A stretch of DNA of 7,593 bases from Bacillota bacterium (GCA_023458615.1 JAEWYV010000202.1:1-7593); one strand, 5' to 3'; shown: positions 1 through 6,035, counted from the first letter of the stretch. Notes: generated from the letters alone by a model not told the origin. Translations and numbers: made by a program.

Positions 1-161
1 TCGTATTCGTTGATCCAGCGACGTAGAGTTGTCCCACTGATGTCCAGTTCTCGTGCAACGTCTTTGATAGGCCGAGAAACACTTTGAGCGTGCTTAACCG
101 CTGCCATCTTGTATTGCTTGTCGTAGGCTGCTCTCTTCACTTTAATCTGACCACCTTTCAT
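1..161 (-). CDS. IS3-family transposase OrfA, N-terminal part (runs off the window)
   Basis: I translated this from the minus strand: 53 complete codons are visible and the frame is still open at the window edge. The protein is basic, begins MKGGQIKVKRAAYDKQYK and contains the helix-turn-helix pattern of the HTH_Tnp_1 / OrfA family. Residues about 30-51 (PIKDVARELDISGTTLRRWI) match the usual 'VARELGIS..TLRRW' recognition helix. In the family, OrfA binds the terminal repeats, and the DDE catalytic part comes from OrfB, often by -1 frameshifting; OrfB would lie left of the window. The ATG at 161 has only a weak ribosome site. An in-frame GTG at 140 follows AAAGGTGGT with 9 bases of spacing and may be the true start. 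The terminal inverted repeat at 220-244 lies just upstream. Whether the element is intact cannot be judged here. Confidence 0.8.
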   Translation of the reverse strand, partial: MKGGQIKVKRAAYDKQYKMAAVKHAQSVSRPIKDVARELDISGTTLRRWINEY

Positions 162-219
162 TTACTCTTATCTTGGTGTCCAGATTATCTTACCACTTCC
201 AGGAGGTGCTTTTTCTCAA

Positions 220-244
220 TGTCCGTTTCTCGGGGTTCAGTTCA
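220..244 (-). repeat. Terminal inverted repeat of the IS3-family element
   Basis: Read on the minus strand from 244, the sequence begins TGAACTGAACCCCGAG and ends in GGACA. It starts with the TG dinucleotide typical of IS3-family ends and lies about 60 bases upstream of OrfA. The partner repeat is not in the window, so this call rests on resemblance to known ends and on position. Confidence 0.6.
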
Positions 245-248
245 GAAT

Positions 249-260
249 GGCGGGTGTTTT
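249..260 (-). terminator. Possible half-terminator interrupted by the insertion sequence
   Basis: About 20 bases after the metallophosphoesterase stop codon, the minus strand reads AAAACACCCGCC (260 to 249), then ATTC, then the insertion-sequence end at 244. An A-run followed by a GC-rich arm is what the left half of a bidirectional intrinsic terminator looks like; the expected partner would be GGCGGGTGTTTT. No such partner follows before the element starts, which suggests the insertion split the hairpin in its loop. This is an inference; the second half should lie at the other end of the element. Confidence 0.35.
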
Positions 261-280
261 GCTGTCATCTATTTTATTAT

Positions 281-964
281 CTAGTAGATCCTTTTCGGCG
301 TAAAATCCAGCTTATCAGCCGCTACACAGTGGTAGTAAACCCCGTTTTTTTCACCCTCGAAGGCATACCGGTTTGCCTCGCCATGCAGATGCCCATAAAC
401 GGCAATCTTTACCCCGGCTGCTTCCAACCGTTCGGTAAACCCGCTCCCGCGATCTTTATCCGAAAACGGCGGAAAATGCAGCATTGCAATCTTGGTTTCC
501 ACCTGCGGCAGGGATTGGAGCGAGAGCGAAAGGCGATCCAGCTCACGCAGGTAGATCTTCTCGTCGTCCTGTGAAAAATTGGAACTGCCCGGACAGAGCC
601 AGCCACGGCTTCCGCAGATGCCAATACCCGCCTCTACGATGGAATCATTCTGCAGCGCACGCATATCAGTGGGCAGCGAGGCTCTCACGCGCCCGATGGC
701 GCTCCACCAATAGTCATGATTTCCCTTGAGCAGAATCTTTTTGCCCGGTAACGCACCGATAAACGAAAGATCGGGCAATGCGGCCTGTAGCTGCATTGCC
801 CAACTGATATCGCCGGGAATCAGCACAAGATCCTCATCCTTGACCGTCTCGCGCCAGTTCCGCTCCAACTTTTCCGCATGTCCGCGCCAGGCTTCACCAA
901 ACACGTCCATTGGTTTTTCTGCGGTGAGCGAAAGATGCAAGTCCGCAATGGCGTAAATCTGCAT
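281..964 (-). CDS. Metallophosphoesterase (calcineurin-like, COG1768-type)
   Basis: This 227-residue soluble protein carries all the metal-binding blocks of the calcineurin-like phosphoesterase fold. They are D8-x-H10, G51-D52, G81-N-H-D84, H163 and G191-H-L-H194, which together hold a two-metal centre that cleaves phosphoester bonds. The GNHDYWW form and the overall length recall the COG1768 'predicted phosphohydrolase' group common in Clostridia; its physiological substrate is not known to me. I chose the ATG at 964 because it sits 7 bases after GAGGAG and directly begins the first motif (MQIYAIADLH). A TTG eight codons upstream has no support. It starts 42 bases after the zinc-ribbon gene and probably shares its promoter. 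There is no signal peptide, so it should be cytoplasmic. Its downstream terminator seems broken by an insertion sequence. Confidence 0.9.
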   Translation of the reverse strand: MQIYAIADLHLSLTAEKPMDVFGEAWRGHAEKLERNWRETVKDEDLVLIPGDISWAMQLQAALPDLSFIGALPGKKILLKGNHDYWWSAIGRVRASLPTDMRALQNDSIVEAGIGICGSRGWLCPGSSNFSQDDEKIYLRELDRLSLSLQSLPQVETKIAMLHFPPFSDKDRGSGFTERLEAAGVKIAVYGHLHGEANRYAFEGEKNGVYYHCVAADKLDFTPKRIY

Positions 965-1006
965 CCAACCGCTCCTCTCCCCGCTCAAATCGGGTTATCT
1001 CTTTCG

Positions 1007-1333
1007 TTACTCCTCTTCGGCGTCGATCTCCTCGTCGCTCTCCAGAAGTTCTTCGTCGTCAAACTCATCGTCCTCCGTCGGAACGGTAGCTGCGTTCTCC
1101 AACTCCACCTGCCGTTTTTTCTCTTTGAGGCAGGAGATGCAGAGGTCGCCGCCACGCACTACGGGCGCTTCGCCGCACTCGGAACACAGGACGACTTCGT
1201 CATCCTCGTTTTCTTCTTCTGCCTGATGTCCGCGTGCCTGGGCACGTTTCATTTCCCGCTTGCAGACCTCGCAATAATCTTCGCCTTCGCGAATGTAATT
1301 GAGCTCACACTTTGGGCACTTATGCAATGCCAT
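1007..1333 (-). CDS. Small double zinc-ribbon protein with acidic tail, function unknown
   Basis: This 108-residue protein has two four-cysteine modules: C6/C9 with C21/C24, and C50/C53 with C65/C68. Each is arranged like a zinc ribbon or zinc knuckle. A charged linker (about residues 25-46) separates them, and the last 25 or so residues are almost all Asp and Glu. No catalytic motif is visible. I do not recognise a named family; zinc-binding proteins of this size in Firmicutes may bind nucleic acid or protein partners, but nothing here decides that. The ATG at 1333 follows a modest AGGA-type ribosome site (AGGACAAAG). A near-consensus promoter lies just upstream, and the metallophosphoesterase follows 42 bases downstream, so the two are probably one transcription unit. 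Confidence 0.8.
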   Translation of the reverse strand: MALHKCPKCELNYIREGEDYCEVCKREMKRAQARGHQAEEENEDDEVVLCSECGEAPVVRGGDLCISCLKEKKRQVELENAATVPTEDDEFDDEELLESDEEIDAEEE

Positions 1334-1374
1334 AATTCTTTGTCCTGCCTTCGATTCCTAACGTTACGCTTGGT

Positions 1375-1403
1375 ATTATGCTAAAGATTTTTATGCATGT
1401 CAA
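1375..1403 (-). promoter_or_regulatory. Sigma-A-type promoter for the zinc-ribbon / metallophosphoesterase unit
   Basis: On the minus strand a perfect -35 box TTGACA (1403-1398) is followed after 17 bases by CATAAT (1380-1375), five of six to the -10 consensus. Transcription would start near 1368, about 35 bases before the ATG at 1333. It separates this unit from lon-engB. No operator is obvious; an 8-base palindrome TAACGTTA (1359-1366) lies at the predicted start. Confidence 0.8.
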
Positions 1404-1478
1404 GGAAAAGTTCATTTTGTAAAAATATGCCCGCCAATCTGGCTTTTTCCGGTGGCAGTATACGGTTATGCACCGATT

Positions 1479-2165
1479 TTATTCGTGTGGATCGGCTGCC
1501 TCTTCCTGGGCGGCAAACAGCGCCTCTGCCTCTGCAAAAAGCGCCTGCGTTTTCGCCGCACGCTCCGCCTGTTCGGCGGCGTCCTCAAAAATCTGACCGA
1601 TGCGCTCTGTCAGCGCGTCCTTGCCGATTTTTTCCTCTGCGGAAAAAGGCACGGCAAACGCGGGAGCGCCCAACAGCTTCGCAGCCTTGTTCGCTGCAAC
1701 CGCTCGTTGGGATTTGCTGAGTTTATCCGCCTTGGTCGCGACGATGGTAAACGGAACACCCGCGTGTAGCGTCCATTGAAACATCTGCCGATCCTCCGGC
1801 GATGGTTCATGCCGAATGTCCACCAATAGCAGCAGATGCTTGGGGCGCCCGCTCGCCATATAACTCCCGATCAAATCGCCCCACTCCGTCTGCTCATCCT
1901 TACTCCGCTTGGCAAAGCCATAGCCCGGCAGGTCGACTAGATAGAATGCATTGTTCATCAAAAAGTAGTTGATCAAACGCGTTTTTCCGGGCGTTTGCGA
2001 GGTTTTTGCGAGTTTATTGTTGTTGGTCAGGCAGTTGATAAGGCTGCTTTTGCCAACATTGCTTCGGCCAACCACGGCAATTTCACACGCAAGCGGGGCA
2101 GGGTATTTTTGACCCTGCCCAACGCTTGTGACAAATGACGCCTGATTAATGGCGAACTGCTTCAT
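1479..2165 (-). CDS. engB: Ribosome-biogenesis GTPase EngB/YsxC
   Basis: This 228-residue TRAFAC-class GTPase is of the EngB/YihA/YsxC family, which acts in assembly of the large ribosomal subunit. The G motifs are clear: G1 GRSNVGKSS (33-41), the G2 region SQTPGKTRLINYF (56-68), G3 DLPGYGFA (78-85), G4 TKAD (144-147) and a G5-like FSA (174-176). The family is usually about 195-200 residues. Here an extra C-terminal tail of about 30 residues, rich in Ala and Glu (from about 196), looks helical. The ATG at 2165 is preceded by GGAG with 7 bases of spacing, inside the end of lon. The start overlaps the lon stop by 20 bases, so translational coupling is likely. The lon-ysxC order is a known arrangement in Firmicutes. 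I saw no convincing terminator after the stop. Confidence 0.96.
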   Translation of the reverse strand: MKQFAINQASFVTSVGQGQKYPAPLACEIAVVGRSNVGKSSLINCLTNNNKLAKTSQTPGKTRLINYFLMNNAFYLVDLPGYGFAKRSKDEQTEWGDLIGSYMASGRPKHLLLLVDIRHEPSPEDRQMFQWTLHAGVPFTIVATKADKLSKSQRAVAANKAAKLLGAPAFAVPFSAEEKIGKDALTERIGQIFEDAAEQAERAAKTQALFAEAEALFAAQEEAADPHE

Positions 2166-4521
2166 GTGTGATCTCCAGACCGGGCAGATTGATCATTGGC
2201 TCCTTGCCATGCGGATGCATGGTGAGCGCAACGCCCAGCACATCATCCACCGTTTCGGCATAGTCAATCTTGAGTGCGCCCTTGATATCCGCAGGAACGT
2301 CGTAGAGATCCTCGCGGTTGGCCTTCGGCAGCACAACGCGATCCACCCCTGCGCGAACGGCTGCAAGCAACTTCTCACGCAAGCCGCCAATTGGCAGCAC
2401 ACGCCCGCGCAGCGTGACCTCGCCTGTCATGGCAACCGAGCTCTTAACGGGAATTCCCGTGAGCGCGGAGACCAGCGCCGTCGCCATCGCAACACCCGCG
2501 GAGGGGCCATCCTTCGGTACCGCACCCTCCGGCACATGGATGTGGACATCCAGCGTTTCAAGGAACGCCGGATCGATGCCAAAGCGCGCGGTGTTTGCGC
2601 GAACATAGGTCATCGCCGCCTTGGCGGACTCCTGCATCACATCGCCCAACTGACCCGTGAGTTGCAGGATGCCTTTGCCGGGCACCGCCGCGCTCTCCAC
2701 CTCCAGCGTTTCGCCGCCGACGCTCGTCCAGGCAAGACCTGTTACCACGCCGACTGTATCGGGGCGAAGCGGCTCGCTCTTTTTAAACTTCTGCGGCCCG
2801 AGCCATTCGGTAATACGCGCTTCGGTAAGCGTAATGCGCGCCTTACCCTCGGCCAGATCGCAGGCGGCCTTGCGGCAAACGGCTGCAATCACACGTTCGA
2901 GTTCGCGGACCCCCGCTTCGCGGGTATAACCGCCAATGAGGATGCCAATAGCTGCGTCGGAGATTCTCAGGTTCGTCTTCTTCAGTCCGTGCTTCTCCAT
3001 CTGCTTTGGCAGCAGGTGGCAGCGCGCAATTTCGACCTTCTCATCAAAGAGATAGCTCGGCACCTCGATGAGCTCCATACGATCCAGCAACGGGCGCGGG
3101 ATTGAGCTCGCGTCGTTCGCGGTTGTGATCATCATCGCCTTGCTCAAATCATACGGCAATTCTAGGAAGTGGTCTGTAAACGCAAAGTTCTGTGCGCTGT
3201 CCAGCACCTCCAGCATGGCGCTGGACGGGTCGCCCCGCATGTCCTTGCCGAGCTTGTCGATCTCGTCAAACAGCAGCACGGGGTTGATGGAACCGGACTT
3301 GCGCATCGCCTCGATCACACGACCCGGCTGTGCGCCGATATAGGTGCGTCGGTGTCCGCGAATCTCTGCTTCGTCATGCACGCCGCCGAGGCTCATGCGG
3401 ACGAACTTTCGCCCCATCGCCTCCGCAATACCGCGCACGATGGACGTTTTACCGACGCCCGGAGGGCCGACGAGGCAGAGGATCTGCCCCTGCGGATTGT
3501 TGGTCAAGCGCTGCACCGCGAGCGTCTCGATAATGCGGGTCTTCACTTTATCCATGCCGAAGTGGTCACGGTCCAAAATTTGCCGTGCATGGGCGAGGTC
3601 TAGGTTATCCACCGTTTCCTCCACCCAGGGCAGATCGAGAATCAACTCGATATACGCCTGCGCCATTGGCGCCTCGTGGGAACCGTTGGGCAGGGAGGCA
3701 TAGCGATCCAGTTGCTTATTGAGTGCCTTTCGCACCTCCGGCGGCAGATTCTTCTCCTCCGCGCGTTCGCGATAGGTATCCAGCAGGTCGTCTTCGCCTT
3801 CGCCCAGTTCCTCCTGAACGGCCTTTAACTGCTCCCTGAGCACAAACTCTTTCTGGTTGCGTTCAACAGCGGCTTTGATCTTGCCCGCGATACGGCGATC
3901 CACCTGCATTACCATCAGTTCGTTTTCGATAATACCTAGCAAGTTTGCCGCGCGGGAGACGAGGTCGGTCTGCTCAATGAGCTTCTGCTTGTCCTCAATC
4001 TTGGTTACCACATGCTGGGCGATCGCATCCGTGAGTTCGGAGAGGGACACTGTAGCCAGCACCGCATCCTTTTGGTCCTGCGTCAGGCGATCCCTCTGCC
4101 CAGCATGCTCGGTAAAGCCCTCGCTCAGGCGACGGCGGAGTGCCTCCGTAGTAAATTCATCCAGCTCGGTATCCTCCAGCACCTCCACCTGCGCAGTGTA
4201 ATGCGGGTTTTCCGAGATGACATGCGCAATTCTAGCGCGCGCAACACCGGTCACCAGAAGGTGAACCGTGTCGTTTTGAATGCGGAACACCTGCCGAATG
4301 CGGCAAATGGTGCCGACGGGATAGAGATCCTCCGGCGCAACATCCACAACCTTCGCGTTCTTTTGCGCAACAAACAGCGCATAGCCTTCCTCTGAGAGTG
4401 CCTGCTCCATCGCGGAGAGCGTTTTCTTTCGCCCAATATCGCAATGCATCACCTCGTTTGGCAGCACCGCAATCCCGCGCAGCGGGATGACGGGCAGCGT
4501 GACGATTCCATGCAGATCCAT
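2146..4521 (-). CDS. lon: ATP-dependent protease Lon (LonA type)
   Basis: This 791-residue cytoplasmic AAA+ protease degrades misfolded and regulatory proteins. In order it has an N-terminal LON substrate-binding domain (about 8-205), a helical linker, the AAA+ module with Walker A GPPGVGKT (352-359) and Walker B PVLLFDEID (414-422), and a C-terminal protease domain. In the protease domain the Ser-Lys dyad is S674 (in PKDGPSAG) and K717 (in IGGLREK). Their 43-residue spacing is that of E. coli S679/K722. The lack of membrane segments argues for LonA rather than LonB. The ATG at 4521 follows GGAGGTG at a good distance. About 25 residues continue past the usual VLGVAL-like end, and the gene's last codons carry the engB start. 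Upstream lie two candidate promoters, a CIRCE-like element and leader inverted repeats, consistent with heat or stress control. Confidence 0.98.
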   Translation of the reverse strand: MDLHGIVTLPVIPLRGIAVLPNEVMHCDIGRKKTLSAMEQALSEEGYALFVAQKNAKVVDVAPEDLYPVGTICRIRQVFRIQNDTVHLLVTGVARARIAHVISENPHYTAQVEVLEDTELDEFTTEALRRRLSEGFTEHAGQRDRLTQDQKDAVLATVSLSELTDAIAQHVVTKIEDKQKLIEQTDLVSRAANLLGIIENELMVMQVDRRIAGKIKAAVERNQKEFVLREQLKAVQEELGEGEDDLLDTYRERAEEKNLPPEVRKALNKQLDRYASLPNGSHEAPMAQAYIELILDLPWVEETVDNLDLAHARQILDRDHFGMDKVKTRIIETLAVQRLTNNPQGQILCLVGPPGVGKTSIVRGIAEAMGRKFVRMSLGGVHDEAEIRGHRRTYIGAQPGRVIEAMRKSGSINPVLLFDEIDKLGKDMRGDPSSAMLEVLDSAQNFAFTDHFLELPYDLSKAMMITTANDASSIPRPLLDRMELIEVPSYLFDEKVEIARCHLLPKQMEKHGLKKTNLRISDAAIGILIGGYTREAGVRELERVIAAVCRKAACDLAEGKARITLTEARITEWLGPQKFKKSEPLRPDTVGVVTGLAWTSVGGETLEVESAAVPGKGILQLTGQLGDVMQESAKAAMTYVRANTARFGIDPAFLETLDVHIHVPEGAVPKDGPSAGVAMATALVSALTGIPVKSSVAMTGEVTLRGRVLPIGGLREKLLAAVRAGVDRVVLPKANREDLYDVPADIKGALKIDYAETVDDVLGVALTMHPHGKEPMINLPGLEITHEAVRH

Positions 4522-4527
4522 TCTGTT

Positions 4528-4554
4528 TCACCTCCATCCGGGGGTGATCGGATG
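4528..4554 (-). promoter_or_regulatory. Alternative hairpins over the lon ribosome binding site
   Basis: In the lon transcript, CATCCG (4554-4549) can pair with CGGATG (4540-4535), just upstream of the Shine-Dalgarno. Alternatively TCACC (4547-4543) can pair with GGTGA (4532-4528), which would cover the GGAGGTG ribosome site. The two stems share bases and exclude each other. Both are short, so a role as a translational switch is only a possibility. Confidence 0.3.
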
Positions 4555-4606
4555 TTCTTCCCCCGTGATTATCCATTTTGTGTGTGGTCTGTGTTTTTGT
4601 CTTCCA

Positions 4607-4635
4607 CATAGGGTTAGTGCTAGCCTATCCCTATG
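4607..4635 (-). repeat. Seven-base inverted repeat at the start of the lon leader
   Basis: CATAGGG and CCCTATG (4607-4613 and 4629-4635) form a perfect inverted repeat with a 15-base centre. It sits at about +5 to +33 of the transcript predicted from the promoter at 4647-4675. The position suits a repressor operator or a 5' protective hairpin; the sequence matches no operator I know. Confidence 0.45.
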
Positions 4636-4646
4636 ATCGTAAATTC

Positions 4647-4675
4647 AGTATAGCGGCATTATTCTGCCATTGCAA
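4647..4675 (-). promoter_or_regulatory. Proximal sigma-A-type promoter of lon
   Basis: On the minus strand -35 TTGCAA (4675-4670, four of six) and -10 TATACT (4652-4647, five of six) are separated by exactly 17 bases. The predicted start near 4640 gives a leader of roughly 120 bases before the lon ATG. Confidence 0.6.
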
Positions 4676-4691
4676 ACGTGCAACACGGCAT

Positions 4692-4721
4692 ATTGTAACA
4701 GCACGTTCAACCCATTGTGAA
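4692..4721 (-). promoter_or_regulatory. Distal sigma-A-type promoter of lon, next to a CIRCE-like element
   Basis: On the minus strand -35 TTCACA (4721-4716, five of six) and -10 TACAAT (4697-4692, five of six) are separated by 18 bases. The CIRCE-like repeat ends three bases upstream of the -35, where a bound repressor would interfere with RNA polymerase. This promoter is the better candidate for heat-inducible transcription. Confidence 0.55.
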
Positions 4722-4724
4722 CTT

Positions 4725-4751
4725 TTAGCATCAGACGAGCGAGAGTGCTAA
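4725..4751 (-). promoter_or_regulatory. CIRCE-like element (HrcA operator), one arm degenerate
   Basis: The CIRCE consensus is TTAGCACTC-N9-GAGTGCTAA. In the direction of lon this site reads TTAGCACTC (4751-4743, a perfect arm), nine bases, then TGATGCTAA (4733-4725), which keeps the outer TGCTAA but loses the inner GAG. The spacing and total length of 27 bases are exactly those of CIRCE. HrcA, which is not in the window, represses groES/groEL and dnaK operons through this site. All flanking genes run on the minus strand, so lon is the only gene it could serve here. Confidence 0.65.
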
Positions 4752-4829
4752 CAACAACTATTTTAATCACTCCCCGATCCGTTTTCCAGCCCTTTTTCGT
4801 TATTACGTTACACTTAATTTTGAGACAAA
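4752..4829. other. Intergenic stretch with nothing recognised
   Basis: Within the 422-base gap between rubrerythrin and lon, this AT-rich part lies between the rubrerythrin terminator and the CIRCE-like site. I see no open frame with a ribosome site, RNA fold or repeat in it. The rest of the gap is covered by the lon control elements and the terminator. Confidence 0.5.
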
Positions 4830-4858
4830 GCGGCGGTTCGCAAAACGCGAACCGCCGC
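4830..4858 (-). terminator. Intrinsic terminator after the perR-rubrerythrin unit
   Basis: A perfect 12-base stem, GCGGCGGTTCGC with its complement (4847-4858 and 4830-4841), encloses a five-base loop and is followed on the minus strand by TTTGTCTC. It lies about 85 bases after the rubrerythrin stop and insulates the lon control region. The U-tract is short but the stem is very strong. Confidence 0.85.
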
Positions 4859-4943
4859 CCCGTATCAATCAGCAAGTGAGTTTGCTTTTATTGACCGCAA
4901 CGTGACATTTCTCCCCACGCCGTGGTCAATCCTGAATAAAGGA

Positions 4944-5483
4944 TTAATAGTTGACCATGCGCAGTTCAAAGAACGCCTTGGGGTGCGCGCAGACCGGGCA
5001 AAGTTCCGGTGCCTTGGTGCCCTCATAGAGATAACCGCAGTTGCGGCACTGCCAGACGACCTTGCCATCGCGTTCAAAGACCATGCTGTCCTTGATGTTC
5101 TTGGCGAGCTTGTTATAGCGGTCTTCATGGCTCTTCTCAATTTCGGCAACCGCCGCGAACTGATAGGCAAGCTTGTCAAAGCCTTCCGCCTTTGCTTCTT
5201 CAGACATGCGCTTATACATGTCAGTCCACTCATAGTGCTCGCCTTCGGCGGCCATCTTCAGCGCTTCTTCAACATTGGGCAGCTCGCCGCCATGCAGCGC
5301 CTTGAACCAGAGCTTCGCGTGCTCTTTCTCGTTCTCTGCCGTCTCCGCAAAGATAGCAGAAATTTGCTCATAGCCAGCTTTTTTTGCGACCGATGCAAAA
5401 TAGGTATACTTGTTTCTTGCCTGCGATTCGCCTGCAAATGCGTCCTGAAGGTTCTTTTCGGTTTTGCTTCCTTTGAGTTCCAT
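4944..5483 (-). CDS. rbr: Rubrerythrin
   Basis: This 179-residue cytoplasmic protein reduces hydrogen peroxide to water, taking electrons from NAD(P)H through rubredoxin-type carriers in anaerobes. The N-terminal ferritin-like four-helix domain (about 1-135) carries the expected di-iron ligands: E19, the E52-x-x-H55 pair, E85 with D88 (in YEWTDMY), and the E116-x-x-H119 pair. The C-terminal rubredoxin-like domain has C146-x-x-C149 and C162-x-x-C165 holding one iron. Position 88 is Asp where the Desulfovibrio vulgaris enzyme, as I recall it, has Glu. The ATG at 5483 follows AGGAGG at good spacing. The gene lies 90 bases downstream of perR on the same strand and ends before a strong terminator, so the two probably form an operon released from PerR repression by peroxide. 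Confidence 0.96.
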   Translation of the reverse strand: MELKGSKTEKNLQDAFAGESQARNKYTYFASVAKKAGYEQISAIFAETAENEKEHAKLWFKALHGGELPNVEEALKMAAEGEHYEWTDMYKRMSEEAKAEGFDKLAYQFAAVAEIEKSHEDRYNKLAKNIKDSMVFERDGKVVWQCRNCGYLYEGTKAPELCPVCAHPKAFFELRMVNY

Positions 5484-5515
5484 GTTCTACATCCTCCTAT
5501 ATTTATCATCAGTGC

Positions 5516-5544
5516 TTTATCTGGGCATGTGCCCTTTGGATAAA
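5516..5544 (-). repeat. Two-tier hairpin between perR and rubrerythrin
   Basis: TTTATC and GATAAA (5539-5544 and 5516-5521) form an outer stem around an inner GGGCA/TGCCC stem (5523-5534), with unpaired bases between the tiers. No U-tract follows in the direction of transcription, so this is not a standard terminator. It might mark an mRNA processing or stability site setting different levels of regulator and enzyme. Confidence 0.35.
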
Positions 5545-5573
5545 CGTATGAAATGATCCCGCCAATCGCCGAC

Positions 5574-5966
5574 TCAGCCAACCTGTTTTTGGTTTTGCTG
5601 GCACTTTTCGCAAACGCCACGGAGCACCACGTCGTATGAGCGGAGTTCATAGCCCGTCTCCGCTGCAATGGTCTGCTCAAACGAGGCAAACGACGGCAGA
5701 AAAACATCCGCAACCGCGCCGCATTCGTCGCATACGATGTGAGAATGCGATTCCTTGGTTTTATCAAACCGGCAGCTGCCATCCGCAAGGGGAATCTTTT
5801 TGAGCCTGCCCGCATCCGCCAGTTGGTTGAGATTGCGATAGACTGTCCCAAGGCTTAATCTGGGCATCTCCAGCTTGAGCTGTTCATAGACCATGTTTGC
5901 CGTCGGATGGTCGCATCTCTCTGAAACCGCGCGAAAAATGCGCTCCCTCTGGTGCGAATAACGCAT
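5574..5966 (-). CDS. perR: Fur-family peroxide regulator PerR
   Basis: This is a 130-residue Fur-family repressor. The winged-helix DNA-binding domain is about residues 1-72, with SLGTVYRNL as the recognition region. The C-terminal metal-binding dimer domain has two CxxC pairs, C79/C82 and C119/C122, for structural zinc. The regulatory-site residues of Bacillus PerR (H37, D85, H91, H93, D104) are all present as H20, D68, H74, H76 and D87. The Asp in RFD, rather than Glu, favours PerR over Fur. In PerR, peroxide oxidises the site histidines with bound iron and frees the DNA. I chose the ATG at 5966 (MRYSHQRE), 10 bases after GGAGG; a TTG two codons upstream leaves only four bases. A PerR-box-like palindrome overlaps its promoter, suggesting autoregulation together with the downstream rubrerythrin. 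Confidence 0.92.
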   Translation of the reverse strand: MRYSHQRERIFRAVSERCDHPTANMVYEQLKLEMPRLSLGTVYRNLNQLADAGRLKKIPLADGSCRFDKTKESHSHIVCDECGAVADVFLPSFASFEQTIAAETGYELRSYDVVLRGVCEKCQQNQKQVG

Positions 5967-6005
5967 GGGCAATGTTCCTCCGTTTCAAGCAACCGTAAAC
6001 TTAAA

Positions 6006-6019
6006 TTACTAGATAGTAA
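6006..6019. repeat. Second perfect palindrome next to the perR operator
   Basis: TTACTA and TAGTAA (6006-6011, 6014-6019) form a perfect six-base inverted repeat around GA. It overlaps the PerR-box-like site, with centres about 11.5 bases apart, close to one helical turn. It lies downstream of the -10 box and could be a second dimer site. Confidence 0.45.
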
Positions 6020-6035
6020 CAATTACTGTTATTAT
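6013..6035 (-). promoter_or_regulatory. PerR-box-like operator overlapping the perR -10 region
   Basis: The core TAACAGTAATTGTTA (6031-6017, minus strand) is a 7-1-7 inverted repeat of the Fur/PerR type. It agrees at 9 of 14 arm positions with the Bacillus PerR box TTATAAT-N-ATTATAA. The symmetry extends to 23 bases (6013-6035), with 9 of 11 pairs complementary. It abuts and partly covers the TATAAT at 6036-6031, so a bound dimer would block transcription of perR and rubrerythrin. Confidence 0.65.

Larger units (their letters stand above)
1..244 (-). mobile_element. Left end of an IS3-family (IS150-like) insertion sequence
   Basis: The OrfA start at 161 is preceded, on the minus strand, by an end sequence that begins TGAACTGAACCCCGAG at 244 and reaches GGACA at 220. 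This resembles the TG-starting ends of the IS150 group of IS3 elements (recalled pattern TGtACTGACCCC...GTTGGACA). I therefore place the outer boundary at 244, which leaves 36 non-coding bases (245-280) before the stop codon of the metallophosphoesterase gene. The right end, OrfB and the target-site duplication are outside the window. An outer boundary shifted by a few bases is possible. Confidence 0.7.

Noticed and set aside
84..574. Plus-strand open frames over the insertion-sequence end and the phosphoesterase gene
   Set aside because: They run across the IS boundary or antisense to the phosphoesterase, with no domain or start signal of their own.
878..1384. A 168-codon plus-strand open frame with hydrophobic stretches
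   Set aside because: It is antisense to the zinc-ribbon gene. Its hydrophobic runs are the complement of the acidic GAA/GAG/GAT codons in that gene's tail.
1404..1478. A terminator after engB
   Set aside because: Only three- or four-base stems were found (for example GCCA/TGGC), none with a suitable U-tract on the minus strand, so I do not call one.
2149..3105. A 318-codon open frame on the plus strand opposite lon
   Set aside because: It lies antisense to the conserved Lon protease domain, shows no family motif, and its length is explained by the GC-biased codon use of lon. Several other open frames opposite lon are the same effect.
5258..5851. A 197-codon minus-strand frame spanning parts of perR and rubrerythrin
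   Set aside because: It is an out-of-frame reading of two well-supported genes and the gap between them, with no ribosome site or recognisable domain.
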